A stretch of DNA of 64,000 nucleotides from Megaleporinus macrocephalus (taxonomy: Eukaryota > Chordata > Actinopteri > Characiformes > Anostomidae), in contig CM038715.1 in the NCBI GenBank assembly GCA_021613375.1, forward strand, positions 3,101,878 through 3,165,877, in the 5' to 3' direction. This document shows, one piece after another, positions 23,467 through 35,400 of the stretch (position 1 is its first letter; each line of letters starts with the position of its first letter). The translations under genes and the position numbers were made by a program. Below the pieces are notes generated by a model. It had not been told where the DNA came from, did no database searches, and saw only the letters and a list, made by a program, of their open reading frames with translations.

Positions 23467-24028
23467 AAAATAAAGCACTATAATTTCTTGTCTCAGGTTG
23501 TTTTGAGTGTTTAGAGCAAGTTTCTGATTGTGTAGTTTTTCCTTTTGTCTTATCGAGTGCTGCCAAACTGTTGTCTGTTTTTCCTGAATTTCTATCTGAT
23601 TTTGTTTGTCAACAAATTGCAGTGTAAACAATACAGTAAATGAATATTACTGTATAAATTTGATTCCAGTTCAATGTCCTGCTGTCAGTCTCCCACATAC
23701 CGTCATGTGTAACTTTGTGTTCTGTGTACGTCTGTATTGTGTGTGGAACACACACCGTTTTAATTGATATGCCACAGATCTGCCGCAGTGTTTTTTATAA
23801 TCTAAAGCTAGTTTCTATCAGAATATACTTACAATGTACACTGTTGCACTGGCAACATGACTAAGTATTTTGACTAGCTTGTTCATGGGCAATGACACAC
23901 AGACTAGACATTCTGATGGCACTGACAAGTTGATTGACATAAATATTTGCTTTTAAGGCAAAAACAAAGAATTCTGAGTGAGATACGAGCCTTTGCAGGT
24001 ATTTCATTGAGTTTTGCTGTTTGCACTA

Positions 24029-24354
24029 TGTCACGCCTTCCCGTCCATGTGCCTTTGTTTACGTCTCGTCCATGTGTTTCTGTTTCGTCACGTGCTCCTT
24101 GTCTCCGCCCTTGCCCCGCCTCGCACACCTGTTTTCCGTCTGTCCTGAGTTGTGTCACCTGTTCCCTCTTGTTAGTCTGTGTATATATACCCTGTGTTTC
24201 CAGTCTGTCTTGGTCGCTCATTGTTGCTGTTAATCTTGATGTTAATCGTGTTGTGGCTGTTACGCTGTACCTGTTCTTACGTCCGATTAATAAAACCCAG
24301 TTTGTTTAAAGCTCGCAAGTGTGTTCGCCACCTGCATCAGCGCCAGCCCTGACA
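24029..24354 (+). mobile_element. Solo LTR (Gypsy-like size) with 5-bp target duplication
   Basis: A 326-bp element starting TGTCACGCC and ending CCCTGACA, flanked on both sides by CACTA. Inside are a TATA-like GTATATATAC at 24181 and an AATAAA at 24289-24294, in the order expected for U3-R. It is absent from the corresponding place in the left duplication copy, so it inserted after the duplication. No internal retroelement sequence remains. The superfamily assignment is inferred from size and target duplication only. Confidence 0.8.
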
Positions 24355-24837
24355 CACTAACTGTTTTGAGAAATGCACTTGTTGGAATGCCAACGTAAAT
24401 CATGTAAAATTATTAAATAGGCCTCTCATTGTTTTACTTTAAGTAAAACAAATCATGTTTTTTACGTCATGTGAGCTTCATGTTAAAAAATAAAAACCAG
24501 TCACAAAGTGTAAATCAGCCAGTTTGGCCATTAAGAAATCAGAAATGGAATCAGCCGTAGAAGTATAAGGTGGTGCATGTCTCCGTGAAGCAGGTGTGTT
24601 AGAGCAGGCCTCAGTTCAGTTACAGACGCCCACTGTACATCCACATAGTATTTTTTATGTCTAATATTTTTCCACATGAGAAATCCCCTGCTGTCTCTAG
24701 TGCAGAAGAGATGATGTGATTGGGTGGGATCAGTAATGAATACATGGCCAATGTGAAAATAACTATAACAGTAGTGCAATAACAAGGAAGTCACACCCCT
24801 GACACAGAATTCCTTGTAAACCAGTTCAATTATTTTA

Positions 24838-24923
24838 TTCCAGGAAATAAAAACGGATAACAGCCACACACACTGGATAAACACATTCAGTCACACAGGT
24901 TCACATCAAGACAGCAGTTTAAG
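24838..24923 (+). promoter_or_regulatory. Candidate 5' untranslated exon of the plus legumain-like gene
   Basis: Ends CAGCAGTTTAAG before a GTAGGA donor at 24924. Joined to the acceptor TTTATTTCAG at 25001, it gives a 5'UTR with an in-frame TAA upstream and no earlier in-frame ATG. This supports Met at 25008. The left limit is arbitrary because the transcription start cannot be read from sequence. Confidence 0.35.
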
Positions 24924-25007
24924 GTAGGACTGAGTCTTATAACATGATTACTTGAGTGTATCTTATTAAAAGCCTTCACTTTCATTTAGCTTTTATTTCA
25001 GACAACT

Positions 25008-28000
25008 ATGTTTAATTTATTTCCTCGTCTGTGGTTAGAAGGAACTGAATCTTTTACAAGAGGAATGGAAGGGACTGTTGGTAAACAGTGGGCTATTCTT
25101 GTGGCTGGGGCAAAGGACTGGGACAATTATGGCATGCAGGTACAGTAGAGAGACACATTTTGTTCTTGAGTATCTTTTTCTAAAACCAACTTGAAATGTC
25201 AATTATATATATGATGCAATATTCACATTGATGGAGTGAAATGAGGCGTCCAATTATCCACCAAGTCAGATTCATGATAGCCTTAACATTATTTTTAAGT
25301 GGAAACAATTCCACTGCCTATGATCAGTACAAGAGCTATGGTAAGAGTGGTTGCAAATGGATTTATAATTCCAAAGATTTAGCTGTGTTTTTGTAAGACT
25401 TCTTCTAAGACCAGCTGTTTTCACTGCAGGCGTTCATAACTGACATGATTAAAAGATGCATGGATGGAAAATGAATATAGATATTTATGTAGGAGATCAG
25501 AAAAAAAACATGTTTTGTTATTTTAGCTGGAGTTGATCACTCAATATCTCAATATACAACCTGTAGTTAATTCACTCATGTTCATTAGAAAACCTTTTTT
25601 TTTTTTTTTAGAATTAAAGACACTTTGTCTTGGTTTTAGTTAACTATAACGTGCAGGCTTAAATAAACAGCTGACAGTTAAAAGTAGAGATAGTAAAACT
25701 ATGTAACGACAAGCTTGTTTGTTTCAGGCTAATATCTGCCATGCATATCAGATTGTTCACAAGAATGGAATCCCGGATGAACAGATTGTGGTTATGATGT
25801 ATGATGACATTGCTAACAATAAATTGTGAGTATCTTCATTTTATTCCTTATTCTAACGGCTTGCCCTGATAGTAAATGACAAGTGAATGTCCAATGGCAC
25901 ATGAATCTGCTGTCCATTAGCTGCTCTTTTCTCTTTTCAACAGGAACCCGTACAAAGGAAACATCATTAATCAACCAAATGGACCGAACGTCTACCCTGG
26001 AGTGTTAAAAGACTACACTGGAGAAGTAATTCTTTCACAATATGCATTTCATTTACTTCACCACGTACGTCTGCTTCATTCTGAGATCTGTTCTTACAGG
26101 ATGTGACACCTGAAAACTTTCTGGCTGCACTCCGGGGTGATGAGAGCGCCGTGACGAAGACGGGACCCAAGAAAGTCATTAAAAGGTCGTTATTTTACCT
26201 TTTAATAAGTAATTAGCATAACCTAAAAAATAAACACTGTGGTTTTCAGATGGTGTCTTTATCTTCTTCTTCCTTATATGCTTAAATTATTTTTTTGTCT
26301 CATAGAAAGGGAACTGGTGCAACAGTTTGTGTCCCCAGCTTACCTGGATCAGCCATAACATTAAAAGCTCCTCCTTGTTTCTACACTATCTGTCCATTTT
26401 ACCAGCTGGTTAGGATCCCTACAGGACCACCACAGAGCATGTACTACTTGGGAACTGGATTATTCTCAGCCCTGCAGTGACACTGATGGTGGTGGTGTGT
26501 GTTTCGCTGGTATGACTGCATCAGACACAGCAGTGCAGAAACATATCAGTGTCACTGCAGTGCTGATAATGACCTGCCTACCTAATAATACCTGCTCTAT
26601 GGTGGTAACTATTAAAGAAGAGTGTGAAAAAGAATTAACAATGTTAGCAAGCAGCCACCTAGGATACAATAGCAATAACCTAGCAACCACTTGGAATACT
26701 TTAGCAACCACCAAGCCCCATCATAGCTTAGCTTATGCTGTGCAACCACTCACCATTTTCTTTAGGGCTTGAACTTTTTCAGTTTATGTAACGACAATCA
26801 GACTGAGATATACATTAAATGCTGAGGTGGTCCTCAGAAAACAGAGCCTTGGAAAAATGTGTAATTGTTTGTTGCAGTGGCAAAGATGACACAATCTTCG
26901 TCTTCCTGTCAGACCATGGAGGTCCTGGCTTGTTTTGCTTTCCTTCATCCTCAGTAGGTTTCACCATTAACCTAACAACATGTTAAAGATACAACTTTAT
27001 CCTTTATAGTTACTGCTAATATTTAAAAGCTAGGTGTGGTACCATTCTGGAAAGCCTAGGCCAAGTTTGAAAATCCTTGTTTTTAATTTAATAATATAAT
27101 GTAGTTATGCGTTTATTTTCATGCCAGCTTTATGCAGTTGATTTCATTAAGGAGCTCCAGAAGATGGCTACAAATAAGCAGTTCGCTAAGGTAAGCAAAT
27201 GTAATATTATTATCAATATTATTATTATTATTCACGGTGGTAGTGGTCAGTACGGTGGTGTAGTGGTTAGTACGGTGGTGTAGTGGTTAGTATGGTGGTG
27301 TAGTGGTTAGTATGGTGGTGTAGTGGTCAGTACGGTGGTGTCTGTAGGGTATAGTACGGTGGTGTATTGGTTAGTCCGGGTGGTGTAGTGGTCAGTACGG
27401 TGGTGTAGTGGTTAGTACGGTGGTGTAGTGGTCAGTATGGTGGTGTAATGGTTAGTACGGTGGTGTAGTGGTTAGCTCGGTGGTGTAGTGGTCAGTACAG
27501 TGGTGTAGTGGTCAGTATGGTGGTGTAATGTTTAGTACGGTGGTGTAGTGGTTAGTATGGTAGTGTAGTAGTTAGTATGGTGGTGTAGTGGTTAGTACGG
27601 TGGTGTAGTGGTTAGTATGGTGGTGTAGTGGTTAGTATGGTGATGTAGGTGGTTAGTATGGTGGTGTAGTGGTCCAGTACGGTGGTTGTAGTGGTTAGTA
27701 TGGTGGTAGTAGTGGTTAGTACGGTGGTTGTAGTGGTTAGTATGGTAGTGTAGTAGTTAGTATGGTGGTGTAGTGGTTCGTACGGTGGTTGTAGTGGTTA
27801 GTCTCGGTGGTGTAGTGGTTAGTATGGTGGTGTAGTGGTTAGTATGGTGGTGTAGTGGTTAGCTCGGTGGTGTAGTGGTCAGTACAGTGGTGTAGTGGTC
27901 AGTATGGTGGTGTAGTGGTTAGTACGGTGGTGTAGTGGTTAGCTCGGTTGTGTAGTGGTCAGTACAGTGGTGTAGTGGTCAGTATGGTGGTGTAGTGGTT

Positions 28001-29462
28001 AGTACGGTGGTGTAGTGGTTAGCTCGGTGGTGTAGTGGTTAGCTCGGTGGTGTAGTGGTCAGTATGGTAGTGTAGTAGTTAGTATGGTGGTGTAGTGGTT
28101 AGTATGGTGGTGTAGTGGTCAGTATGGTGGTGTAATGTTTAGTACGGTGGTGTAGTGGTTAGTACGGTGGTGTAGTGGTTAGTATGGTGGTGTAATGTTT
28201 AGTACGGTGGTGTAGTGGTTAGTATGGTGGTGTAGTGGTTAGTATGGTGGTGTAGTGGTTAGTACGGTGGTGTAGTGGTTAGCTCGGTGGTGTAGTGGTT
28301 AGTACGGTGGTGTAGTGGTTAGCTCGGTGGTGTAGTGGTTAGTACGGTGGTGTAGTGGTTAGCTCGGTGGTGTAGTGGTTAGTATGGTGGTGTAGTGGTT
28401 AGCTCGGTGGTGTAGTGGTTAGTCGGTGGTGTAGTGCTGTGATTAGTATGGTGGTGTAATGGTTAGTACGGAGGTGTAGTGGTTAGTATGTGTGGTGTAG
28501 TGGTTAGTATGGTGGTGTAGGTGGTTAAGTACGGTGGTGTAGTGGTTAGCTCGGTGGTGTAGTGGTTAGTACGGTGGTGTAGTGGTTAGCTCGGTGGGTG
28601 TAGTGGTTAGTACGGTGGTGTAGTGGTTTAGCTCGGTGGATGTAGTGGTTAGTACCGTGGTGTAGTGGTTAGCTCGGTGGTGTTAGTGGTTAGTATGGTG
28701 GTGTAGATGGTTAGCCTCGGTGGTTGTAGTGGTTCGTATGGTGGTGTGTAGTGGTTAGCTCGGTGGTGTAGTGGTCAGTACAGTGGTGTAGTGGTCAGTA
28801 TGGTGGTGTAGTGGTTAGTACGGTGGCTCGTAGTGGTCAGCTCGGTTGAGTGAGTGGTTAGTACAGTGGTGTAGTGGTTAGTATGGTGGTGTAGTGGTTA
28901 GTACGGTGGTGTAGTGGTTAGCTCGGTGGTGTAGTGGTCAGTATGGTGGTGTAGTGGTGAGTACGGTTACCAGGTATCCTTTTAATTACTTAACAATAAA
29001 TGTGCATATTGTATTCTGATAATGAAGAGAGAAATAGAGATCTCAAAGTTGTAACCTGGAGTGTTATAATTGATTTATTTTATATCATGCATGCATTAAA
29101 TAGTGTACAGACGAAAATCCTAATTATACCGTGTATTATTCCCTGAACTTACTGCAGATGGTGATATTTGTGGATTGCTGTTACTCTGGATCAATGCTGG
29201 AGAATCTCCCTGACAATATAAGCAGTAAGTTATTTTGGGATGTTTGTTAATGTCCTAATCTTTTTAAACATTAATCTGTAAATTTGGGAAAGAAGCTCTA
29301 ACATTAATTTAATCTAACATGAAACTTTTCTGCTATATTTCAGTCTATGGTGTCACGGCGAGCCCTCCGAATACTGTAGCATATTTTTGCTTTTTTGATG
29401 CAGCAAGAAAAACCTTCCTTGCTCTGGAGATGTCAGCAGTTTGGGCGTCTTACACTGAAGTG
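25008..29462 (+). CDS. Catalytic-domain exons of the plus legumain-like gene
   Basis: Eight exons encode residues 1-241. Seen in the sequence: [17 protein letters not shown] (28-44) keeps the Asn matching human Asn42 (Asn40), but Arg44 of the S1 pocket is Gly42. ALRGDE is at 114-119. The catalytic His146 lies in FLSDHGGPG and Cys187 in [12 protein letters not shown], so the residue matching Glu187 is Asp185. In the exon 29344-29462, [11 protein letters not shown] places Leu229 at the Asp231 position. The dyad is therefore intact, but all three S1 residues that select Asn are changed. Known for the family: these residues define Asn specificity. Inferred: this enzyme cleaves after a different residue, or only binds. 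Confidence 0.9.
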
Positions 29463-32400
29463 GTGTGTAGTTATATGGTTATACCATCTTATGACAATCA
29501 CTAAATTTTTCCACATATTAATCAAACTCACAAACAATATTGTCACAATTATCAGGCTATTAGAACTTTTTAGATCTTTATTAGATCTTTTTCTAATCAT
29601 TTCATAAACAGCAGAAATATACTTTACTTTATACACAGCAGAAATATACTTTATACACAGCAGAAATATACTTTACTTTATACACAGCAGAAATATACTT
29701 TATACACAGCAGAAATATACTTTATACACAGCAGAAGTATACTTTACTTTATACACAGCATGAAATATACTTTATACACAGCAGAAATATACTTTACTTT
29801 AATACACAGCAGAAATATACTCTTTATACACAGCAGAAATATACTTTATACACAGCAAAATATACTTTATACACAGCAGAAATATACTTTATACCACAGC
29901 AGAAATATACTTTACTTTATACACAGCAGAAATTTACCATTATACACAGCAGAAATATATACTTTATACACAGCAGAAATATACTTTACTTTATACACAG
30001 CAGAAATATACTTTATACCCAGCAGAAAGTATACTTTACTTTATACACAGCAGAAATATACTTTATACACAGCAGAAATATACTTTACTTTATACACAGC
30101 AGAAATATACTTTATACACAGCAGAAATATACTTTATACACAGCAGAAATATACTTTATACACAGCAGAAATATACTTTACTTTATACACAGCAGAAATA
30201 TACTTTACTTTATACACAGCAGAAATATACTTTATACACAGCAGAAATATACTTTATACACAGCAGAAATATACTTTACTTTATACACAGCAGAAATATA
30301 CTTTATACACAGCAGAAATATACTTTATACACAGCAGAAATATACTTTACTTTATACACAGCAGAAATATACTTTATACACAGCAGAAATATACTTTACT
30401 TTATACACAGCAGAAATATACTTTATACACAGCAGAAATATACTTTATACACAGCAGAAATATACTTTACTTTATACACAGCAGAAATATACTTTATACA
30501 CAGCAGAAATATACTTTATACACAGCAGAAATATACTTTGTACCAGTAGAAATATACTTTATACACAGCAGAAATATACTTTATACACAGCAGAAATATA
30601 CTTTATATACAGCAGAAATATACTTTACTTTATACACAGCAGAAATATACTTTATACACAGCAGAAATATACTTTATACACAGCAGAAATATACTTTATA
30701 CACAGCAGAAATATACTTTGCACACAGCAGAAATATACTTTATACACAGCAGAAATATACTTTACTTTATACACAGCAGAAATATACTTTATACACAGCA
30801 GAAATATACTTTGCACACAGCAGAAATATACTTTATACACAGCAGAAATATACTTTACTTTATACACAGCAGAAATATACTTTATACACAGCAGAAATAT
30901 ACTTTACACACAGCAGAAATATACTTTATACATTGTAGAAATATACTTTATACACAGTAGAACTATACTTTACACACAGTAGAAATATACTTTATACACA
31001 GCAGAAATATACTTTATGCACAGCAGAAATAAACTGTATACACAGCATAAATATACTTTGCACACAGCAGAAATATACTTTATACACAGCAGAAATATAC
31101 TTTATACACAGCAGAAATATACTTTATGTATAGCAGAAATATACTTTATACATTGTAGAAATATACTTTATACACAGCAGAAATATACTTTACTTTATAT
31201 ACAGCAAAAATATACTTTATACACAGCAGAAATATACTTTGCACACAGCAGAAATATACTTTATACACAGCAGAAATATACTTTAATTCTAATACACAGC
31301 AGCTAAATATACATAATTACACCTAGCACGAAATATACTTTACACACAGCAGAAATATACTTTATACATTGTAGAAATATACTTTATACACAGTAGAACT
31401 ATACTTTACACACAGTAGAAATATACTTTATACACAGCAGAAATATACTTTATGCACAGCAGAAATAAACTGTATACACAGCATAAATATACTTTGCACT
31501 CCCAGCAGAAATATACTTTATACACAGCAGAAATATACTTTATACACAGCAGAAATATACTTTATGTATAGCAGAAATATACTTTATACATTGTAGAAAT
31601 ATACTTTATACACAGCAGAAATATGCTTTATACACAGCAGAAATGTACTTTATACACAGCAGAAATATACTTTATACACAGCAGAAATATACTTTATACA
31701 TTGTAGAAATATAGTTTATACACAGCAGAAATGTACTTTATACACAGCAGAAATATACTTTATACACAGTAGAAATATACTTTATACACAGCAGAAATAT
31801 ACTTTACACACAGCAGAAATATACTTTATACATTGTAGAAATATACTTTATACACAGTAGAAATATACTTTATACACAGCAGAAATATACTTTATACACA
31901 GCAGAAATATACTTTATGTACAGCAGAAATATGCTTTATGCACAGCAGAAATATACTTTATACACAGCAGAAATATACTTTATACACAGCAGAAATATAC
32001 TTTACTTTATACACAGCAGAAATATACTTTATACACAGCAGAAATATACTTTACTTTATACACAGCAGAAATATACTTTATACACAGCAGAAATATACTT
32101 TATACACAGCAGAAATATACTTTACTTTATACACAGCAGAAATATACTTTATACACAGCAGAAATATACTTTACTTTATACACAGCAGAAATATACTTTA
32201 TACACAGCAGAAATATACTTTACTTTATACACAGCAGAAATATACTTTATACACAGCAGAAATATACTTTATACACAGCAGAAATATACTTTGTACCAGT
32301 AGAAATATACTTTATACACAGCAGAAATATACTTTATACACAGCAGAAATATACTTTATACACAGCAGAAATATACTTTACTTTATACACAGCAGAAATA

Positions 32401-35400
32401 TACTTTATGCACAGCAGAAATATACTTTATACACAGCAGAAATATACTTTATGCACAGCAGAAATATACTTTACACACAGCAGAAATATACTTTACTTTA
32501 TACACAGCAGAAATATACTTTATACACAGCAGAATTATACTTTATACACAGCAGAATTATACTTTATGCACAGCAGAAATATACTTTATACACAGCAGAA
32601 ATATACTTTATACACAGTAGAAATATACTTTATACACAGTAGAAATATTCTTTATGCAGAGTAGAAATATACTTTATGCACAGCAGAAATATACTTTGTA
32701 CCAGTAGAAATATACTTTGTACACAGCAGAAATATACTTTACTTTACACACAGCAGAAATATACTTTATACACAGCAGAAATATACTTTATGCACAGTAG
32801 AAATATACTTTATACATGGTAGAAATATACTTTATACACAGCAGAAATATACTTTATACACAGTAGAAATATACTTTATAAACAGTAGAAATATACTTTA
32901 TGCACAGCGGAAATATACTTTACTTTTTACACAGCAGAAATATACTTTATACACAGTAGAAATATACTTTATGCACAGCAGAAATATACTTTGTACCAGT
33001 AGAAATATACTTTATACACAGCAGAAATATACTTTACTTTACACACAGCAGAAATATACTTTATACACAGCAGAAATATACTTTACTTTATACACAGCAG
33101 AAATATACTTTATGCACAGCAGAAATATACTTTATACACAGCAGAAATATACTTTATACACAGCAGAAATATACTTTATGCACAGCAGAAATATACTTTA
33201 TACATAGCAGAAATATACTTTATACACAGCAGAAATATACTTTACTTTATACACAGCAGAAATATACTTTATACACAGCAGAAATATACTTTATACACAG
33301 CAGAAATATACTTTATGCACAGCAGAAATATACTTTATACACAGCAGAAATATACTTTATACACAGCAGAAATATACTTTACTTTATACACAGCAGAAAT
33401 ATACTTTACACACAGCAGAAATATACTTTACACACAGCAGAAATATACTTTATACATGGTAGAAATATACTTTATGCACAGCAGAAATATATTTTATGCA
33501 CAGCAGAAATATACTTTATGCACAGCAGAAATATACTTTATACAGAGCATAGTGCCTGCTAAAGACATTAGCAAAAAGATGGAAAGAAGAAGGAGTTTAA
33601 AGAGAAGAAGAAATTTTCTATCTTACCTTGTTAGCTCATGTCCCTGGTAAAATTGCTTATATATGTAATATAATAGCCATGAATTTAAATTATAATCTTC
33701 ATTCACAGTATAGAGTTTCACCTCCTGTCTTTGAGCATACTTGATGTCTACATGCTGTAAATGTTTTTTTATTGCAGTCTGACCTCGATAAGATCACATT
33801 CCAGGATGAATTTAAAAATTTGCAAAACCGTATGAAACTGTCCATCCCATGCGAGTATGGTGACAAGGTAGGTGCAGCAAGTAGACTACCTGAGCAAACT
33901 GTCAGCTGTGTTAAACAAAGTGAACTAATTCAGTGAATGGATGAATTATCTGTAAGCTAGCAGCTAATGTTGCCCTTGACTTACTTTCGGTTTTTATCTC
34001 ATTTCCATTTCTAGAAGGTCGGAATGCTAACAGTCAGTAAGTTTCTAAAAAACAATCCTGCAGCTGCTCAAGAGACTGAGAAAGACCTAAGCCCAACCGA
34101 TCTGGTGTCCTTGTATGAGGCACCATTCAGAATCTTGGAGTGGCAGATTGAGAGAGAAGACGATCCTGTGAAAAAAGATGATCTCAAGAAAAAATATGAT
34201 CATCTTCAGAAGGTCAGGCATCACATTTTTGGTATTTGTAAATCATTTATATGTTTTTTACTAAGTTGCACATGTTGTGATGCACATTATGTAACCACTA
34301 ACAGAAAATAATTGATTGATGTATTATTATTTTATTATTATTTATTTATTTATTATTATTATTTTAGTGGACTTAGTATTATTGATTATAAACTCCTTAT
34401 CCTTTGTAAACCAGAGAAAATTAAACATTGAAAGGACTGTGGAGGAGATCCGTCAGCGCTGCTATGCAGGGGGAGAGGAAGCTGATACAGCTGTGGCTAC
34501 ATCGCTGAACCTCACTCAGCTACAGAACTTTAAAACTGTGGCTGAGCTTTTCAGGAACACTTGTTTCAACTGGCATGAATCAGAGGTGACTAAAGTAACC
34601 ATATTTATTAGATTATAGTATTTTTACTACAGACAGTTGTCTAGGTTTAGGGATTGTATACGATGTGGCTCATAAAGCTACACAACGCCTACACAAACTT
34701 GTCCTGGCAACCGACTTAAACCAGCATAAATATTATTATTATTTATTATTATTATATATTATTATATTATTATAAATAGAAATCATCTGTCATAAAGGCT
34801 GCTGTGGTCACTATCAGTGTCAAGTTGACATAACGCCTATGACGGGTGACATCATTTGCTTCTGACATTGGGTTGTCATGACACTTTTGATGCACCCCAA
34901 AAAAAGATCACTGTATTTAATTTAAAAACATTTCAGTTAAGTTCATTTTAGTTCAGTTGAAACTAAATTCTATTTGGATAAAAAGAGAAAACTGTTTACT
35001 TCAATAAACTGTACATTCATTAATATTTTTTAATTTTCTATCAACTATTTACTTGTCATTTATTTAATGTAGATATATTTTCAATTTGTAAGTCCTATTA
35101 CTTTGTTGGTCGTCCTATGTCTTCGTAGCTCAGTGTATATCACCCTTTACCTCAGTGCCACAGAAAAGGTTTACTTTTAAGTTATGACATATTTTTAAAC
35201 ACACTGAGCTACAACGTACCTCACGAGTCGATAGTGAGTCACTGAAACATGGAGTCATTCTAACCTCCTGTCAGTCATGTTGAAGGTCCTGCTACTGGTT
35301 AGATCATTAAAGACTGGCAGACAATAAAGGGAAGAGTAAACATGATGGTATCTTTAAATCATGGCAAGTGACCATCATGACCACCTCTGCATTCTCTCAG

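Larger units (their letters stand above)
22556..24404. mobile_element. TIR DNA transposon, copy B (right terminal repeat lost)
   Basis: Nearly identical to copy A from the left terminal repeat to CAACGTAAATCATG. It then lacks the ~35 bp that form the right terminal inverted repeat. It is interrupted by a solo LTR. Without the right end it could not have been mobilised as it stands. Together with its shared flank, this says it arose by duplication and not by transposition. Confidence 0.8.
22554..24926. repeat. Tandem segmental duplication, right copy
   Basis: Repeats the left copy in direct orientation, starting at the same transposon end. It differs by a 326-bp solo LTR insertion, replacement of the right terminal inverted repeat by a short TAAAATTAT stretch near 24404, and strong divergence only after about 24641. 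It ends at the candidate first exon of the plus legumain-like gene. Confidence 0.85.

Noticed and set aside
26295..26772. Frames on both strands in intron 4 of the plus legumain-like gene
   Set aside because: They fall in an ACCACCACAGAGCAGG dispersed repeat, and the exon chain skips this stretch with consistent phase.
27233..28967. A possible CRISPR-like array of regularly spaced units
   Set aside because: Continuous head-to-tail minisatellite with no unique spacers, in vertebrate DNA.
29760..32642. Long open frames (392 and 234 codons) with repeated [18 protein letters not shown] peptide
   Set aside because: They lie wholly in the 22/27-bp minisatellite, whose plus strand has no stop triplet in any frame. 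The openness is a property of the repeat, inside an intron of the legumain-like gene.
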